Origin: Venatoribacter pacificus
GTDB lineage: Bacteria > Pseudomonadota > Gammaproteobacteria > Pseudomonadales > Oceanobacteraceae
DNA: 64,000 nt
Assembly (NCBI RefSeq): GCF_025318105.1
Contig: NZ_JAOANI010000031.1
Coordinates: forward strand, 62,001 to 126,000
Direction: 5' to 3'
In this document: one piece after another, positions 34,054 through 42,763 of the stretch
How positions within the stretch are numbered: position 1 is the stretch's first letter
Layout of the letters: every line of letters starts with the position of its first letter
The notes under the pieces: model-generated
What the model was told of the DNA's origin: nothing
Seen by the model: the letters and a program-made list of their open reading frames with translations, nothing else
Databases searched by the model: none
Made by a program: the position numbers and the translations under genes

Positions 34054-35085
34054 ATGGATTGGTATGCTCTGAGTCGCTCCCTGATGTTTCGTCTGAACGG
34101 TGAAACTTCCCACGAACTGGGATTGGATATGCTGGGGGCTACCGAACGCCTTGGACTGCTGCAGTTTCTTGCGCCCCAGGTGGCAGCGCTGCCAACCACC
34201 GTCGCCGGGATTGAATTTCCCAACCCGGTGGGTTTAGCGGCGGGTCTGGATAAAAACGGTGACTATATCGATGCCTTTGCCCGTTTAGGCTTTGGTTTTA
34301 TTGAGATTGGCACCGTTACACCGCGTCCACAACCGGGTAATCCTAAGCCGCGTCTGTTCCGTATTCCGGAGCGTCAGGCCATCATCAACCGCATGGGATT
34401 CAACAATAAAGGGGTTGATCATCTGGTTGAGCGGGTAAAAGCGGCTAAATATCGTGGTGTGCTGGGCATTAATATCGGTAAAAACTTTGATACCGCAGTG
34501 GAAAATGCCACCTCGGATTACCTGATCTGCCTCGACAAGGTATACGAGCATGCCACTTACATTACGGTGAATATCTCCTCTCCGAATACGCCGGGGCTGC
34601 GTACCCTGCAGTTTGGCGATTCGCTGAAACACTTGCTGGAGCCCATCAAAGCGCGCCAGCTGGAGCTGGCCAAAGAATTCGGTTACAAGCCGGTGTTCGT
34701 CAAAATCGCCCCGGATATGGAAGAAGACGATGTAGCGCTGGTGGCAGAAACGTTCATCAACAGTGGTATTGACGGCGTGATTGCCACCAATACCACGTTG
34801 TCGCGCGAAGGCGTTCAGGGTCTGCGTTTCGGTAACGAAGCCGGTGGCCTGAGTGGCGCACCACTGGAAGATCTGGCCACTGAAACCGTTGAGCATCTGT
34901 GTCAGGCACTGGCGGGTAAGCTGCCGGTGATGGGTGTGGGTGGCATTCTGGATGGCGAAGGTGCGGCTGAAAAAATAAAGGCGGGTGCTTCGCTGGTACA
35001 GATTTACTCCGGCTTTATTTACCGTGGTCCTGAGTTAATCCGCGAAGCGGTGGATGCACTGGCAGATTTACGCACACAGGGCTGA
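34054..35085 (+). CDS. pyrD: dihydroorotate dehydrogenase (quinone), class 2
   Basis: A 343-residue FMN enzyme of pyrimidine synthesis that passes electrons to quinone at the inner membrane. The N-terminal helices typical of class 2 are present (SRSLMFRLNGETSHELGLDM), then the barrel with NPVGLAAGLDKNGDYIDAF near 56, RMGFNNKGVD near 112, NISSPNTPGLR near 170 (Ser catalytic base) and VGGILDGEGAAEKI near 296 with SLVQIYSGFIYRGP for FMN phosphate. Full length. It has its own promoter. Next to rmf, as I recall for Pseudomonas. Confidence 0.97.
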   Translation: MDWYALSRSLMFRLNGETSHELGLDMLGATERLGLLQFLAPQVAALPTTVAGIEFPNPVGLAAGLDKNGDYIDAFARLGFGFIEIGTVTPRPQPGNPKPRLFRIPERQAIINRMGFNNKGVDHLVERVKAAKYRGVLGINIGKNFDTAVENATSDYLICLDKVYEHATYITVNISSPNTPGLRTLQFGDSLKHLLEPIKARQLELAKEFGYKPVFVKIAPDMEEDDVALVAETFINSGIDGVIATNTTLSREGVQGLRFGNEAGGLSGAPLEDLATETVEHLCQALAGKLPVMGVGGILDGEGAAEKIKAGASLVQIYSGFIYRGPELIREAVDALADLRTQG

Positions 35086-35112
35086 TAGCGCCCGGCGGAT
35101 GTATGTTTGCAT

Positions 35113-35140
35113 AAAAAAGCCCTGCTCATGGCAGGGCTTT
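35113..35140. terminator. bidirectional intrinsic terminator between pyrD and rmf
   Basis: AAAAAAGCCCTGC, loop TCATG, GCAGGGCTTT. The minus-strand reading gives T6 after the stem (for rmf) and the plus strand gives TTT (for pyrD). Confidence 0.85.
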
Positions 35141-35190
35141 GCTTCCCTGAAGAGGAAGCGTGCACAACGGGCGTTAAGCCCTGAAGAACG

Positions 35191-35385
35191 TCATACGGCC
35201 ATTTTATGAATGCCAGAAACGCCGGTGTAACCATCCCAGTGATCGGCACGACCGGAGCGCCAACCTGCAAGCCAGGAGTCTCGTTGTGGTCCTATGGGTG
35301 CAAGATCTTTTGAACGGCGCTCAACGCCAGCGCGATAACCACGTGCAAAAGCTCTTTCCTGCATGTCGCGTTTCTGTTTTTTCAT
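35191..35385 (-). CDS. rmf: ribosome modulation factor
   Basis: A 64-residue basic protein that dimerises ribosomes into inactive 100S particles when growth slows. The family pattern is clear: MKKQKRDMQERAFARGYRAG at the start and DSWLAGWRSGRADHWDGYTG in the second half. I chose the ATG at 35385, which has GAGGAAG before it; the longer frame from 35442 adds 19 residues absent from the family. Divergent from rlmKL and convergent with pyrD. Usually induced in stationary phase; no specific site identified. Confidence 0.95.
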   Translation of the reverse strand: MKKQKRDMQERAFARGYRAGVERRSKDLAPIGPQRDSWLAGWRSGRADHWDGYTGVSGIHKMAV

Positions 35386-35554
35386 AGAAAGCTTCCTCGC
35401 TAAAGTTATTTGCTCGACGGCCAGAACAACTGGTTGAATCACTGACCGAACCCCTGTTGTACCTCAGGCCGGTGAGTAATGTTAATTATTTATTACTTCT
35501 AAGCGTCACTATTCTTACAGCCACAGGCTATTTGACGAAACGGGTTTTATCAGC

Positions 35555-37702
35555 ATGCAAAATGAAACAACAGTAACAACCATGACCTGGCTGGCCGCTT
35601 GTCCGAAAGGGGTCGAATCCCTGTTAGCGGATGAAATCAGGCACTTGGGCGGTGAAGTTGAACGTGAAACACACCTCGGTGTGATCTGGCGCGGCGACTT
35701 AACGCTGGCCTATCGCTTTTGTTTATGGAGCCGGTTGGCGAGTCGTCTGCTGCTGCCATTGCAGGAAAGTCAGGTAGACAATGTCGACGAAATGTACGAA
35801 GCGGCGCGTTCAGTCGAATGGCCTTCGATCTTCGCGGTGGGGACGACGTTCCGCATCGATTTCCATGGCCGCACGGACTATCTCAACAACACGCAGTTTG
35901 GCGCACAGAAGATCAAAGACGCCATCGTTGACCGTTTCCGTGACGATACCGGAGCCCGTCCATCGGTCGATAAAGACGGAGATGTACGCATCGAAGCGCA
36001 GCTGCGCAAAGGCAAGCTCAACCTCTATTACAACTTCAGCGGCGACAGCCTGCACCGCCGTGGCTACCGTCTGCAGCCGGGTAAAGCGCCGTTAAAAGAA
36101 AACCTGGCCGCCGCTGTGCTGGTGCGGGCCGGTTGGCCGGCACTGGCAGCGGAAGGAAAACACCTGATTGATCCTATGTGTGGTTCCGGCACCTTGCTGA
36201 TTGAAGCCGGCATGATGGCGGCAGATATTGCGCCGGGTCTGAACCGTCAGAAATGGGGCTTTGAAGGCTGGCTGGGCCATGCCCGGCCGCTGTGGCTGGC
36301 CGAGGTTGAGCAGGCACGCCAGCGTCGTACGGACGGCTTAAACGCCATGACCAGCCGCCTCTATGGCTTTGATATCGATGCTGACCAGCTGAGCGCGGCA
36401 ACTCAGAACCTGAGTCGCTCGCCGCTGGCAGGCAAAGTTCATCTGGAACGCCGTTCCATTGAACAGTTGCGGGTACAGAATGAAGTTGTCGAGCAGGGTG
36501 GCCTGGTGGTGTGTAACCCGCCTTACGGTGAGCGTCTGAGTGAGCTGCCACAACTGGCACCGCTGTATCAGCAATTTCATGATGCCACCATGCGTCTGCC
36601 AGAGTGGCCGTTGGCGGTGTTTACCGGCAATACCGACCTGGCTAAGAGCATCCGGCGGCCGCTGGATAAGCAATATCGCCTGATGAACGGCCAGATTGCG
36701 ACCCGCCTGCTGATGTTCGGCGCAGCGGATGAGCGTTCGGCGCAACCGCAGGGCAGTATGATCCGTGGCCCGGTGGAAGCCTTTGCCAACCGACTGAAAA
36801 AGAACATGAAGCCGCTGCAGAAATGGGCCAAACGTGAAAACGTAGAATGCTATCGCCTGTACGATGCTGATCTGCCTGAGTATGCCGTTGCGGTCGACCT
36901 TTATGGTGACTGGCTGCACGTGCAGGAATATGTGCCGCCAAAATCCATCGATGAAACCAAAGCTGAGCGTCGTTTGCTGGATGTGCTGGCTGTTTTACCG
37001 GAAGTCACCGGTATTCCCGCACAACAGATTGTGCTGAAACGCCGTGAGCGTCAGGCCGGTAAACGCCAGTACGAGAAGCAGAACACCGAACAGCGGTTTA
37101 TGCCGGTACGTGAAGGTAATGTGCAGGTGTTGGTTAACCTGAAAGATTATCTTGATACCGGACTGTTTCTGGATCACCGTCCGACCCGCTTGCAGATTGC
37201 CGGGCTGGCTTCTGGCAAGCGCTTCCTGAATCTGTTCTGTTATACCGCCACCGCCAGTGTGCACGCGGCGGTGGCCGGAGCGCATTGCACCAGCGTTGAT
37301 ATGTCGCGCACCTACCTCAACTGGGGCAAAGAGAACTTTGAGCTGAATGGTCTGAAGGCTGAACAACACGTCTTTGTGCAGGCCGACTGCATCCAGTGGT
37401 TGCGCGACTGCAACGAACGCTATGACCTGATCTTTATGGACCCGCCGACGTTCTCTAACTCTAAGCGCATGGAAGGGGTACTGGATATTCAGCGTGACCA
37501 TGTGATGTTGGTCGAACAGGCCATGCGCTGTCTGAATCCGGGCGGATTGCTGATTTTCTCGAATAACCTGCGCCGCTTCGATCTGGATATGGATGCACTA
37601 AAACAGTTCACAATCAAAGATGTAAGCGCAAAATCGGTGCCATTTGATTATGGTCGCCGCCCGAATATTCACCACTGCTTTCATATTACGCATTCTGTCT
37701 GA
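35555..37702 (+). CDS. rlmL: bifunctional 23S rRNA methyltransferase RlmK/RlmL
   Basis: A 715-residue fusion of two methyltransferases that modify G2445 (N2, RlmL half) and G2069 (N7, RlmK half) in 23S rRNA. A THUMP domain lies at about 50-165. The RlmL site shows DPMCGSGTLLIEAGMMA near 208 and VVCNPPYGERL near 315 (NPPY). The RlmK half has LFCYTATASVHAA near 563 and IFMDPPTFSNSKRM near 628 (DPPTF). Full family length, both sites intact. It is divergent from rmf, in the block pyrD/rmf/rlmKL. A 14-bp inverted repeat follows the stop. Confidence 0.95.
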   Translation: MQNETTVTTMTWLAACPKGVESLLADEIRHLGGEVERETHLGVIWRGDLTLAYRFCLWSRLASRLLLPLQESQVDNVDEMYEAARSVEWPSIFAVGTTFRIDFHGRTDYLNNTQFGAQKIKDAIVDRFRDDTGARPSVDKDGDVRIEAQLRKGKLNLYYNFSGDSLHRRGYRLQPGKAPLKENLAAAVLVRAGWPALAAEGKHLIDPMCGSGTLLIEAGMMAADIAPGLNRQKWGFEGWLGHARPLWLAEVEQARQRRTDGLNAMTSRLYGFDIDADQLSAATQNLSRSPLAGKVHLERRSIEQLRVQNEVVEQGGLVVCNPPYGERLSELPQLAPLYQQFHDATMRLPEWPLAVFTGNTDLAKSIRRPLDKQYRLMNGQIATRLLMFGAADERSAQPQGSMIRGPVEAFANRLKKNMKPLQKWAKRENVECYRLYDADLPEYAVAVDLYGDWLHVQEYVPPKSIDETKAERRLLDVLAVLPEVTGIPAQQIVLKRRERQAGKRQYEKQNTEQRFMPVREGNVQVLVNLKDYLDTGLFLDHRPTRLQIAGLASGKRFLNLFCYTATASVHAAVAGAHCTSVDMSRTYLNWGKENFELNGLKAEQHVFVQADCIQWLRDCNERYDLIFMDPPTFSNSKRMEGVLDIQRDHVMLVEQAMRCLNPGGLLIFSNNLRRFDLDMDALKQFTIKDVSAKSVPFDYGRRPNIHHCFHITHSV

Positions 37703-37707
37703 ATGGC

Positions 37708-37749
37708 TGCGCACGTATTCAGGGCGCGTTAGTGCTGAATACGTGCGCA
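37708..37749. terminator. 14-bp perfect inverted repeat after rlmKL
   Basis: TGCGCACGTATTCA (37708-37721) and TGAATACGTGCGCA (37736-37749) pair perfectly around a 14-base loop. There is no T-run, so it is either a weak terminator for rlmKL or a protein-binding palindrome in the amtB upstream region. Confidence 0.5.
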
Positions 37750-37769
37750 AACCTCACAATTCGTAATCG

Positions 37770-37793
37770 CTTTGTCAGGCAATGCTGACAAAG
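37770..37793. promoter_or_regulatory. inverted repeat just upstream of the amtB promoter
   Basis: CTTTGTCAG (37770-37778), six bases, CTGACAAAG (37785-37793). It abuts the -24 element of the sigma-54-like promoter and could bind a regulator or block sigma-54 binding. No family assigned. Confidence 0.5.
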
Positions 37794-37810
37794 TTGGTAC
37801 GGAATCTGCT
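37794..37810 (+). promoter_or_regulatory. sigma-54-type promoter of amtB
   Basis: TTGGTACGGAATCTGCT has GG (37796-37797) and GC (37808-37809) exactly ten bases apart, as in TTGGCACG-N4-TTGCW. amtB is a classical sigma-54/NtrC target, which supports the call. Confidence 0.7.
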
Positions 37811-37835
37811 AAAACTCAGTCTTATTGGATGTTCG

Positions 37836-37852
37836 CGCACCAGTCTGGTGTG
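37836..37852. promoter_or_regulatory. NtrC-like palindrome downstream of the amtB promoter
   Basis: CGCACC-AGTCT-GGTGTG matches the NtrC site TGCACC-N5-GGTGCA at ten of twelve fixed bases. It lies downstream of the promoter, which is unusual for an activator site, so the assignment is tentative. Confidence 0.35.
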
Positions 37853-37965
37853 TGGCTTTCCGGCCGGCACTCTCATGAAGCATCGCAACGCAGGTTGCTG
37901 ATCCACTGATCTGAGCGCGCCGTTTTTATCAGCAAGAATCCAGCGAATTAAAATGAGGACACAGC

Positions 37966-39192
37966 GTGGAAACTATTGACGTTAACAGCATCAACAGCGC
38001 CGTTGAGACTTTGATGCAAAGCGCCAACACCATGTTTATTTTGCTTGGTGCCATTATGGTACTGGCCATGCACGCGGGCTTCGCCTTTCTCGAAGTCGGT
38101 ACCGTACGCCATAAAAACCAGGTCAATGCTCTGGTAAAAATCATCACCGATTTTGGTGTATCAACACTGGCGTATTTTTTCATCGGTTATCAGATTGCTT
38201 ACGGTGTCGATTTCTTCACCGGCGCTAAAGATCTGGTTGCCAACAACGGCTACGACTTAGTGAAGTTTTTCTTCCTGCTGACCTTTGCCGCCGCGATTCC
38301 GGCCATTGTGTCTGGTGGTATTGCCGAGCGTGCAAAGTTTTACCCGGTTCTGATTGCCTCCGCGCTGACGGTAGCTTTCGTATATCCGTTCTTTGAAGGC
38401 ATGATCTGGAACGGTAATTACGGCTTCCAGGGCTGGCTGGAAAGCAGCTTTGGGGCACCGTTCCATGACTTTGCCGGATCGGTTGTTGTGCATGCGGTTG
38501 GTGGCTGGATAGCTTTTGGCGCTGTCGTACTGCTGGGCTCCCGTCGTGGCCGTTACCGCGATGGCCGTGTGGTTGCCTTTGCACCCTCCAATATTCCGTT
38601 CCTGGCGCTGGGCGCGTGGATTCTGGCGGTGGGCTGGTTCGGCTTTAACGTGATGTCTGCCCAGACGCTGGATGGCATTTCCGGTCTGGTGGCGGTCAAC
38701 AGCCTGATGGCAATGGTTGGCGGCACCGTGGTTGCCATGATTGTCGGCAAAAAAGACCCGGGCTTTATTCATAACGGTCCGCTGGCGGGGCTGGTGGCCG
38801 TATGTGCCGGTTCTGACCTGATGCATCCGATTGGTGCTTTGTTGGTGGGCGGCGTAGCGGGTGCTCTGTTCGTCTTCGTGTTCACCCTGGCGCAGAATAA
38901 ATTCCCTAAATTTGATGACGTGTTGGGTGTCTGGCCGCTGCATGGTTTGTGTGGCGCCTGGGGTGGTATTGCGGCCGGTGTTTTCGGTAGCGAAGCGTTC
39001 GGCGGACTGGGTGGCGTGACCTTTATGTCACAATTGATCGGTACACTGGCCGGTATTCTGGTTGCCCTGATTGGCGGCTTCCTGGTGTACGGTATCGTTA
39101 AAGCCGTCTCCGGTCTTCGTCTTGACGAAGAAGAAGAGTTTAACGGTGCTGACCTGTCGATTCATAAAATTGTATCGACCAGCGAAGACTGA
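37966..39192 (+). CDS. amtB: ammonium transporter
   Basis: A 408-residue Amt-family channel with 11 predicted membrane helices. Family motifs are seen: HAGFAFLEVGTVRHKNQVN near 26-44, DFAGSVVVHAVGGWIA near 168 (first pore His), FGFNVMSAQ near 227, and the second His in WPLHGLCGAWGG near 326. It takes up ammonium under nitrogen limitation. The GTG at 37966 is preceded by GAGGA. The usual partner glnK is not adjacent here. A sigma-54-like promoter lies about 155 bases upstream and a terminator follows. The C-terminal tail is short (about 30 residues). Confidence 0.95.
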   Translation: METIDVNSINSAVETLMQSANTMFILLGAIMVLAMHAGFAFLEVGTVRHKNQVNALVKIITDFGVSTLAYFFIGYQIAYGVDFFTGAKDLVANNGYDLVKFFFLLTFAAAIPAIVSGGIAERAKFYPVLIASALTVAFVYPFFEGMIWNGNYGFQGWLESSFGAPFHDFAGSVVVHAVGGWIAFGAVVLLGSRRGRYRDGRVVAFAPSNIPFLALGAWILAVGWFGFNVMSAQTLDGISGLVAVNSLMAMVGGTVVAMIVGKKDPGFIHNGPLAGLVAVCAGSDLMHPIGALLVGGVAGALFVFVFTLAQNKFPKFDDVLGVWPLHGLCGAWGGIAAGVFGSEAFGGLGGVTFMSQLIGTLAGILVALIGGFLVYGIVKAVSGLRLDEEEEFNGADLSIHKIVSTSED

Positions 39193-39211
39193 TTACCTCA
39201 GTCTGGAAAAG

Positions 39212-39243
39212 AAAAGCCGCGGGGAAACCTGCGGCTTTTTTGT
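39212..39243 (+). terminator. intrinsic terminator of amtB
   Basis: AAAGCCGC, ten-base loop, GCGGCTTT, followed by more T. It lies about 20 bases past the amtB stop. Confidence 0.88.
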
Positions 39244-39284
39244 TTAAATGCAGGCTGACTTTCGAAACAGGCAGATAGATTGAT

Positions 39285-39590
39285 ATGGCAGGGCGTATCC
39301 GTGATTTACCCGGTCTGGGCATAAAAAGCGAAGAGTCGCTGGCCAGGATAGGGATTACAAGCGTTCAGCAGTTACGCGAGTATGGTGCTGTTGCGGCATT
39401 TTATCAGCTGCAACAGTCAGCGATTGCAGAGAGCAGGGTAAAGCCCAGTCTGAATTTTCTCTATGCGCTTGTCGGTGGCCTTAGCAACCGTAGCTGGTTG
39501 GCCGTTGCCCAGAGTGAACGGCAACAATTATTGATGGAGTTAGAGGGAATCTCTGAAATGGAGCGTTTGTTTCAGCCGGGCAGTGAGTGA
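39285..39590 (+). CDS. TfoX C-terminal domain protein
   Basis: A 101-residue protein that matches only the C-terminal domain of TfoX/Sxy: IRDLPGLGIKSEESLARIGI near 5, VQQLREYGAVAAFYQL near 27 and LNFLYALVGGLSNRSW near 55. In enteric bacteria and Vibrio full-length TfoX promotes competence genes with CRP. The N-terminal domain is missing here, which is common for stand-alone copies, so a role in competence cannot be assumed. It is monocistronic, between two terminators. Confidence 0.85.
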   Translation: MAGRIRDLPGLGIKSEESLARIGITSVQQLREYGAVAAFYQLQQSAIAESRVKPSLNFLYALVGGLSNRSWLAVAQSERQQLLMELEGISEMERLFQPGSE

Positions 39591-39650
39591 TCTTTCTGCA
39601 AGTCTGGGGCCTGTTTGATTAGCATCGACAGGCCCTGGTGTGCGGTCCAT

Positions 39651-39677
39651 AAAAAACCTCCGTGCGGAGGTTTTTTT
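39651..39677. terminator. bidirectional terminator between the TfoX-like and RND genes
   Basis: CCTCC-GTGC-GGAGG with six A before and seven T after; works on both strands for the convergent genes. Confidence 0.88.
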
Positions 39678-39692
39678 ATAGCTGCTGGCTAA

Positions 39693-42600
39693 TCAGTGTT
39701 TAACCGGGGCTTTAATGCCATGACTCATGGCGTACAACACTGGCACAACTCCTAGAGTCAGCACGGTGGCGAAGCCAAGGCCAAAACTGATCACTACCGC
39801 CATGGCGCTGAAGAAGGGGTCAAACAACAGCGGTAACATGCCGAGGATGGTGGTCAGTGCTGCCATTGTCACTGGCCGCAGGCGGCTGACAGAAGCATGG
39901 AACACCGCATCGTACGATTCACGCCCTTCGCTCAGTTCCAGACGGATCTGATCAACCAGCACGATGCCATTTTTAATGATCATCCCCGACAGGCTGAGGA
40001 AGCCGAGCAGCGCCATAAAGCCAAATTCGGCTCCCAGCATCAGCATCCCGGCACTGACCCCAATAATGGCCAGCGGCACACAAGCCCAGATCACCAGTGC
40101 GCTGCGCATTTCGTTAAACAGCAGTACGGTAATAATAAACATCAGCAGGTAGCCCAGTGGCAGAGAGGCAAACAAACTCTGCTTGGCTTCGCTGGATGAT
40201 TCATATTCGCCACCCCAGCTCAGCTCATAGCCTGGCGGCAGAGGAATGGCTTCAAGCTGCGGTCGCAGGCGTTTGAACAGGCCATCGGCGGTGATCTCGG
40301 CATTCAGGTCGGGATCAGCAAATACGCGGATGGTGCGTTTGCGATCTCGCCGGGCAATGATCGGATCTTCAAAGACCACGTCAAAGCGCTCGACCACCTG
40401 ACCAATGGGAATATAACGACTGAAGACCGGGCTCCAGATCTGCAGATCGGTGAGGCCATCAATATCAAGCCGCTCATAAGCGGGCGGTCGCATGATGATG
40501 GGTTTTAACGTGGTGCCTTCACGATACAGGCCAATACTCTTGCCGGAGAAACTGAGCTGCAGCAGATCGTCCATATCCTGTTTGGAAATACCGGCCCGGC
40601 GCGCGTTGTCTTCGTTAAATACCGGGCGAATCACTTTTTCACGTTCACGCCAGTCATGGCGGATATTATCGGTGTCAGGATCAGCGCGCATGATGCTCTT
40701 CGCCTGTTCGGCCAGAATGCGTAATTGCTCCTGATCAGGGCCGGCAAAACGGGCTTCAATTTTGGCGGCGCTGCCAGGGCCGATTTGCAGGCGTTTGAAT
40801 TTAACAAAAGCATCCGGCATTTCTTTTTTGGCCCATTCCTGAGCCTGGTCAATTAAGGCCGGAATCTGGTCACGTTCCGTGGTGCGTACCATAACCTGGG
40901 CATAGGCGCGGTATTGTCGCTCCGGTGCGTAGGTCAGCATAAAGCGCTGCTCACCCTGGCCGACGGTTGAGGAGGTAAATTCAACGTCATCTTGTTGCTG
41001 GAAGTAATTTTCCAGCGCCAGTGCCTGTTGTTGTGTTGCGCGGATATCAGAGCCTTCGGGGAGCCAGATATCAATCAGAAACATCGGGGTGTTGGAGGGC
41101 GGGAAAAAGCTTTGTTTAACGAAGCTGTAGCCGTAAATCGCAATAAACATGGCAACGACCATGACCACCATCGTGGTGCCTCGGCGCGCTAAAATCAGAC
41201 TCAGGGTTGTGCGATAAATATCGTAGAGAAAACCGTGGTAAGGGTCGCTTTCCGCATCCGGTTGTTCTTCTTCCTTAAACAGCAGATGACAGAGAAAGGG
41301 TGTCAGGGTGATGGCGGTAATCCAGCTGAATAGCAGGGAAATTAACAGCACATAAAACAAGGAACCGACAAATTCACCGGTCGAGTCCGGCGATAAGCCA
41401 ATGGGAGCAAAGGCGGTAACGGCAATCACCGTGGCACCCAATAATGGCCACTGAGTTTGTTGCACGATATCGTAGGCTGCGCGGGTACGTGATAAGCCTT
41501 TCTTGATGCCCACCATAATGCCTTCGGTAACTACCAGGGCATTATCAACCAGCATCCCGAGGGCAATAATCAGCGCACCCAGCGAAATACGGTGCAGCTG
41601 AATATCCATCACCTTCATAGCAATAAAGGTTCCGAGAATGGTCAGTAGCAGAATGATGCCGATGATCATACCGGCCCGTACGCCCATAAAAATGAGCAGA
41701 ACAATAATCACAATAAGAATGGAGGCGAGCAGGTTTAGTACAAAGCCGGTGGAGGAAGCATCGACTTCGGCCGGTTGGTCATACAGTGTGTGCAATTCAA
41801 TGCCTAACGGACGGTTGGCGTCCAGCACATTCATTTTCTGGCGTAATTTTTCGCCCACGGCAACAACGTTAACGCCACTGTTAAAAGCAATGCCTATGCG
41901 CAATGACGGCATGCGGTTGTAGTTAGTCAGGTGGCTCGGAACTTCTGCAATGCCTTCGGATATATCGGCAATATCGCGCAGATAAATCAGCTTATCCGAT
42001 CCGGCCTGACTCACCAGTAAATCGCCAAGCTCCTGTACCGAACGAAATTCGCCGGTGGGGTGAATGCGGATATATTCATCACCGATGCGTATATGGCCGG
42101 CATCCTGTACGGTGTTTTGTGTCTGTAATAACTGATAAAGGCGTGATAACGGAATCCCCAGGTTAGTCATCCGCTCGCGGGAAATATCAATAAATACCTG
42201 TTCCTGCTGGATGCCAGAGATGGTGACCTTGGCGATGCCATTAAGGGTCGATAATTCACGTTTCAGGTAATCGGCATAATCGTTCAGCTCTTCGTAGCTG
42301 TAATCGTTACCTGACAATGCCAGCAGCACGCCATACACATCGCCAAAATCATCCATCACAATCGGAGCATTGGCACCGGGTGGCAGGGATGGGGTTTTGT
42401 CGTGTACTTTACGGCGTAATTCATCCCATATCTGCGCCAGCTCATGGGATTTATAGGTAGGTTTAATCACCAGGTGTACCTGTGAAAACCCGGCTTTGGA
42501 AATAGAATCCACATGTTTGATATAGGGCAGCGCCTGAATAGCGCTTTCCAGCGGGGCGGTGACTTCTTCTTCAACCTGCAGCGCACTGGCGCCGGGATAA

Positions 42601-42761
42601 TAGGTAATCACCATGGCTTCTTTGATGGTGAATTGCGGGTCTTCCAAACGCCCCAATCCCAAATAACTGATGGCACCGCCGACGAGCAAAATGGCCAGCA
42701 TCATCCAGCTGGTTGTGGTGTGCTTAATAAAATACGTGGCCGAGTTTTGTGGCTGACTCAT
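39693..42761 (-). CDS. RND efflux transporter permease
   Basis: A 1022-residue inner-membrane pump of the RND superfamily with the expected two halves, each with one helix, a large periplasmic loop and five more helices. Near the N-terminus is LEDPQFTIKEAMVITYYPGA. Helix 4 holds GALIIALGMLVDNALVVTEG near 395, with the proton-relay Asp. The second half has GFLSLSGMIIKNGIVLVDQI near 915. Sequence style is of the HAE1-like clade rather than heavy-metal pumps. The adaptor gene ends two bases upstream. No outer-membrane factor or local regulator is seen, so it likely uses a TolC-type channel from elsewhere. Substrate unknown. Confidence 0.93.
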   Translation of the reverse strand: MSQPQNSATYFIKHTTTSWMMLAILLVGGAISYLGLGRLEDPQFTIKEAMVITYYPGASALQVEEEVTAPLESAIQALPYIKHVDSISKAGFSQVHLVIKPTYKSHELAQIWDELRRKVHDKTPSLPPGANAPIVMDDFGDVYGVLLALSGNDYSYEELNDYADYLKRELSTLNGIAKVTISGIQQEQVFIDISRERMTNLGIPLSRLYQLLQTQNTVQDAGHIRIGDEYIRIHPTGEFRSVQELGDLLVSQAGSDKLIYLRDIADISEGIAEVPSHLTNYNRMPSLRIGIAFNSGVNVVAVGEKLRQKMNVLDANRPLGIELHTLYDQPAEVDASSTGFVLNLLASILIVIIVLLIFMGVRAGMIIGIILLLTILGTFIAMKVMDIQLHRISLGALIIALGMLVDNALVVTEGIMVGIKKGLSRTRAAYDIVQQTQWPLLGATVIAVTAFAPIGLSPDSTGEFVGSLFYVLLISLLFSWITAITLTPFLCHLLFKEEEQPDAESDPYHGFLYDIYRTTLSLILARRGTTMVVMVVAMFIAIYGYSFVKQSFFPPSNTPMFLIDIWLPEGSDIRATQQQALALENYFQQQDDVEFTSSTVGQGEQRFMLTYAPERQYRAYAQVMVRTTERDQIPALIDQAQEWAKKEMPDAFVKFKRLQIGPGSAAKIEARFAGPDQEQLRILAEQAKSIMRADPDTDNIRHDWREREKVIRPVFNEDNARRAGISKQDMDDLLQLSFSGKSIGLYREGTTLKPIIMRPPAYERLDIDGLTDLQIWSPVFSRYIPIGQVVERFDVVFEDPIIARRDRKRTIRVFADPDLNAEITADGLFKRLRPQLEAIPLPPGYELSWGGEYESSSEAKQSLFASLPLGYLLMFIITVLLFNEMRSALVIWACVPLAIIGVSAGMLMLGAEFGFMALLGFLSLSGMIIKNGIVLVDQIRLELSEGRESYDAVFHASVSRLRPVTMAALTTILGMLPLLFDPFFSAMAVVISFGLGFATVLTLGVVPVLYAMSHGIKAPVKH

Positions 42762-42763
42762 GC

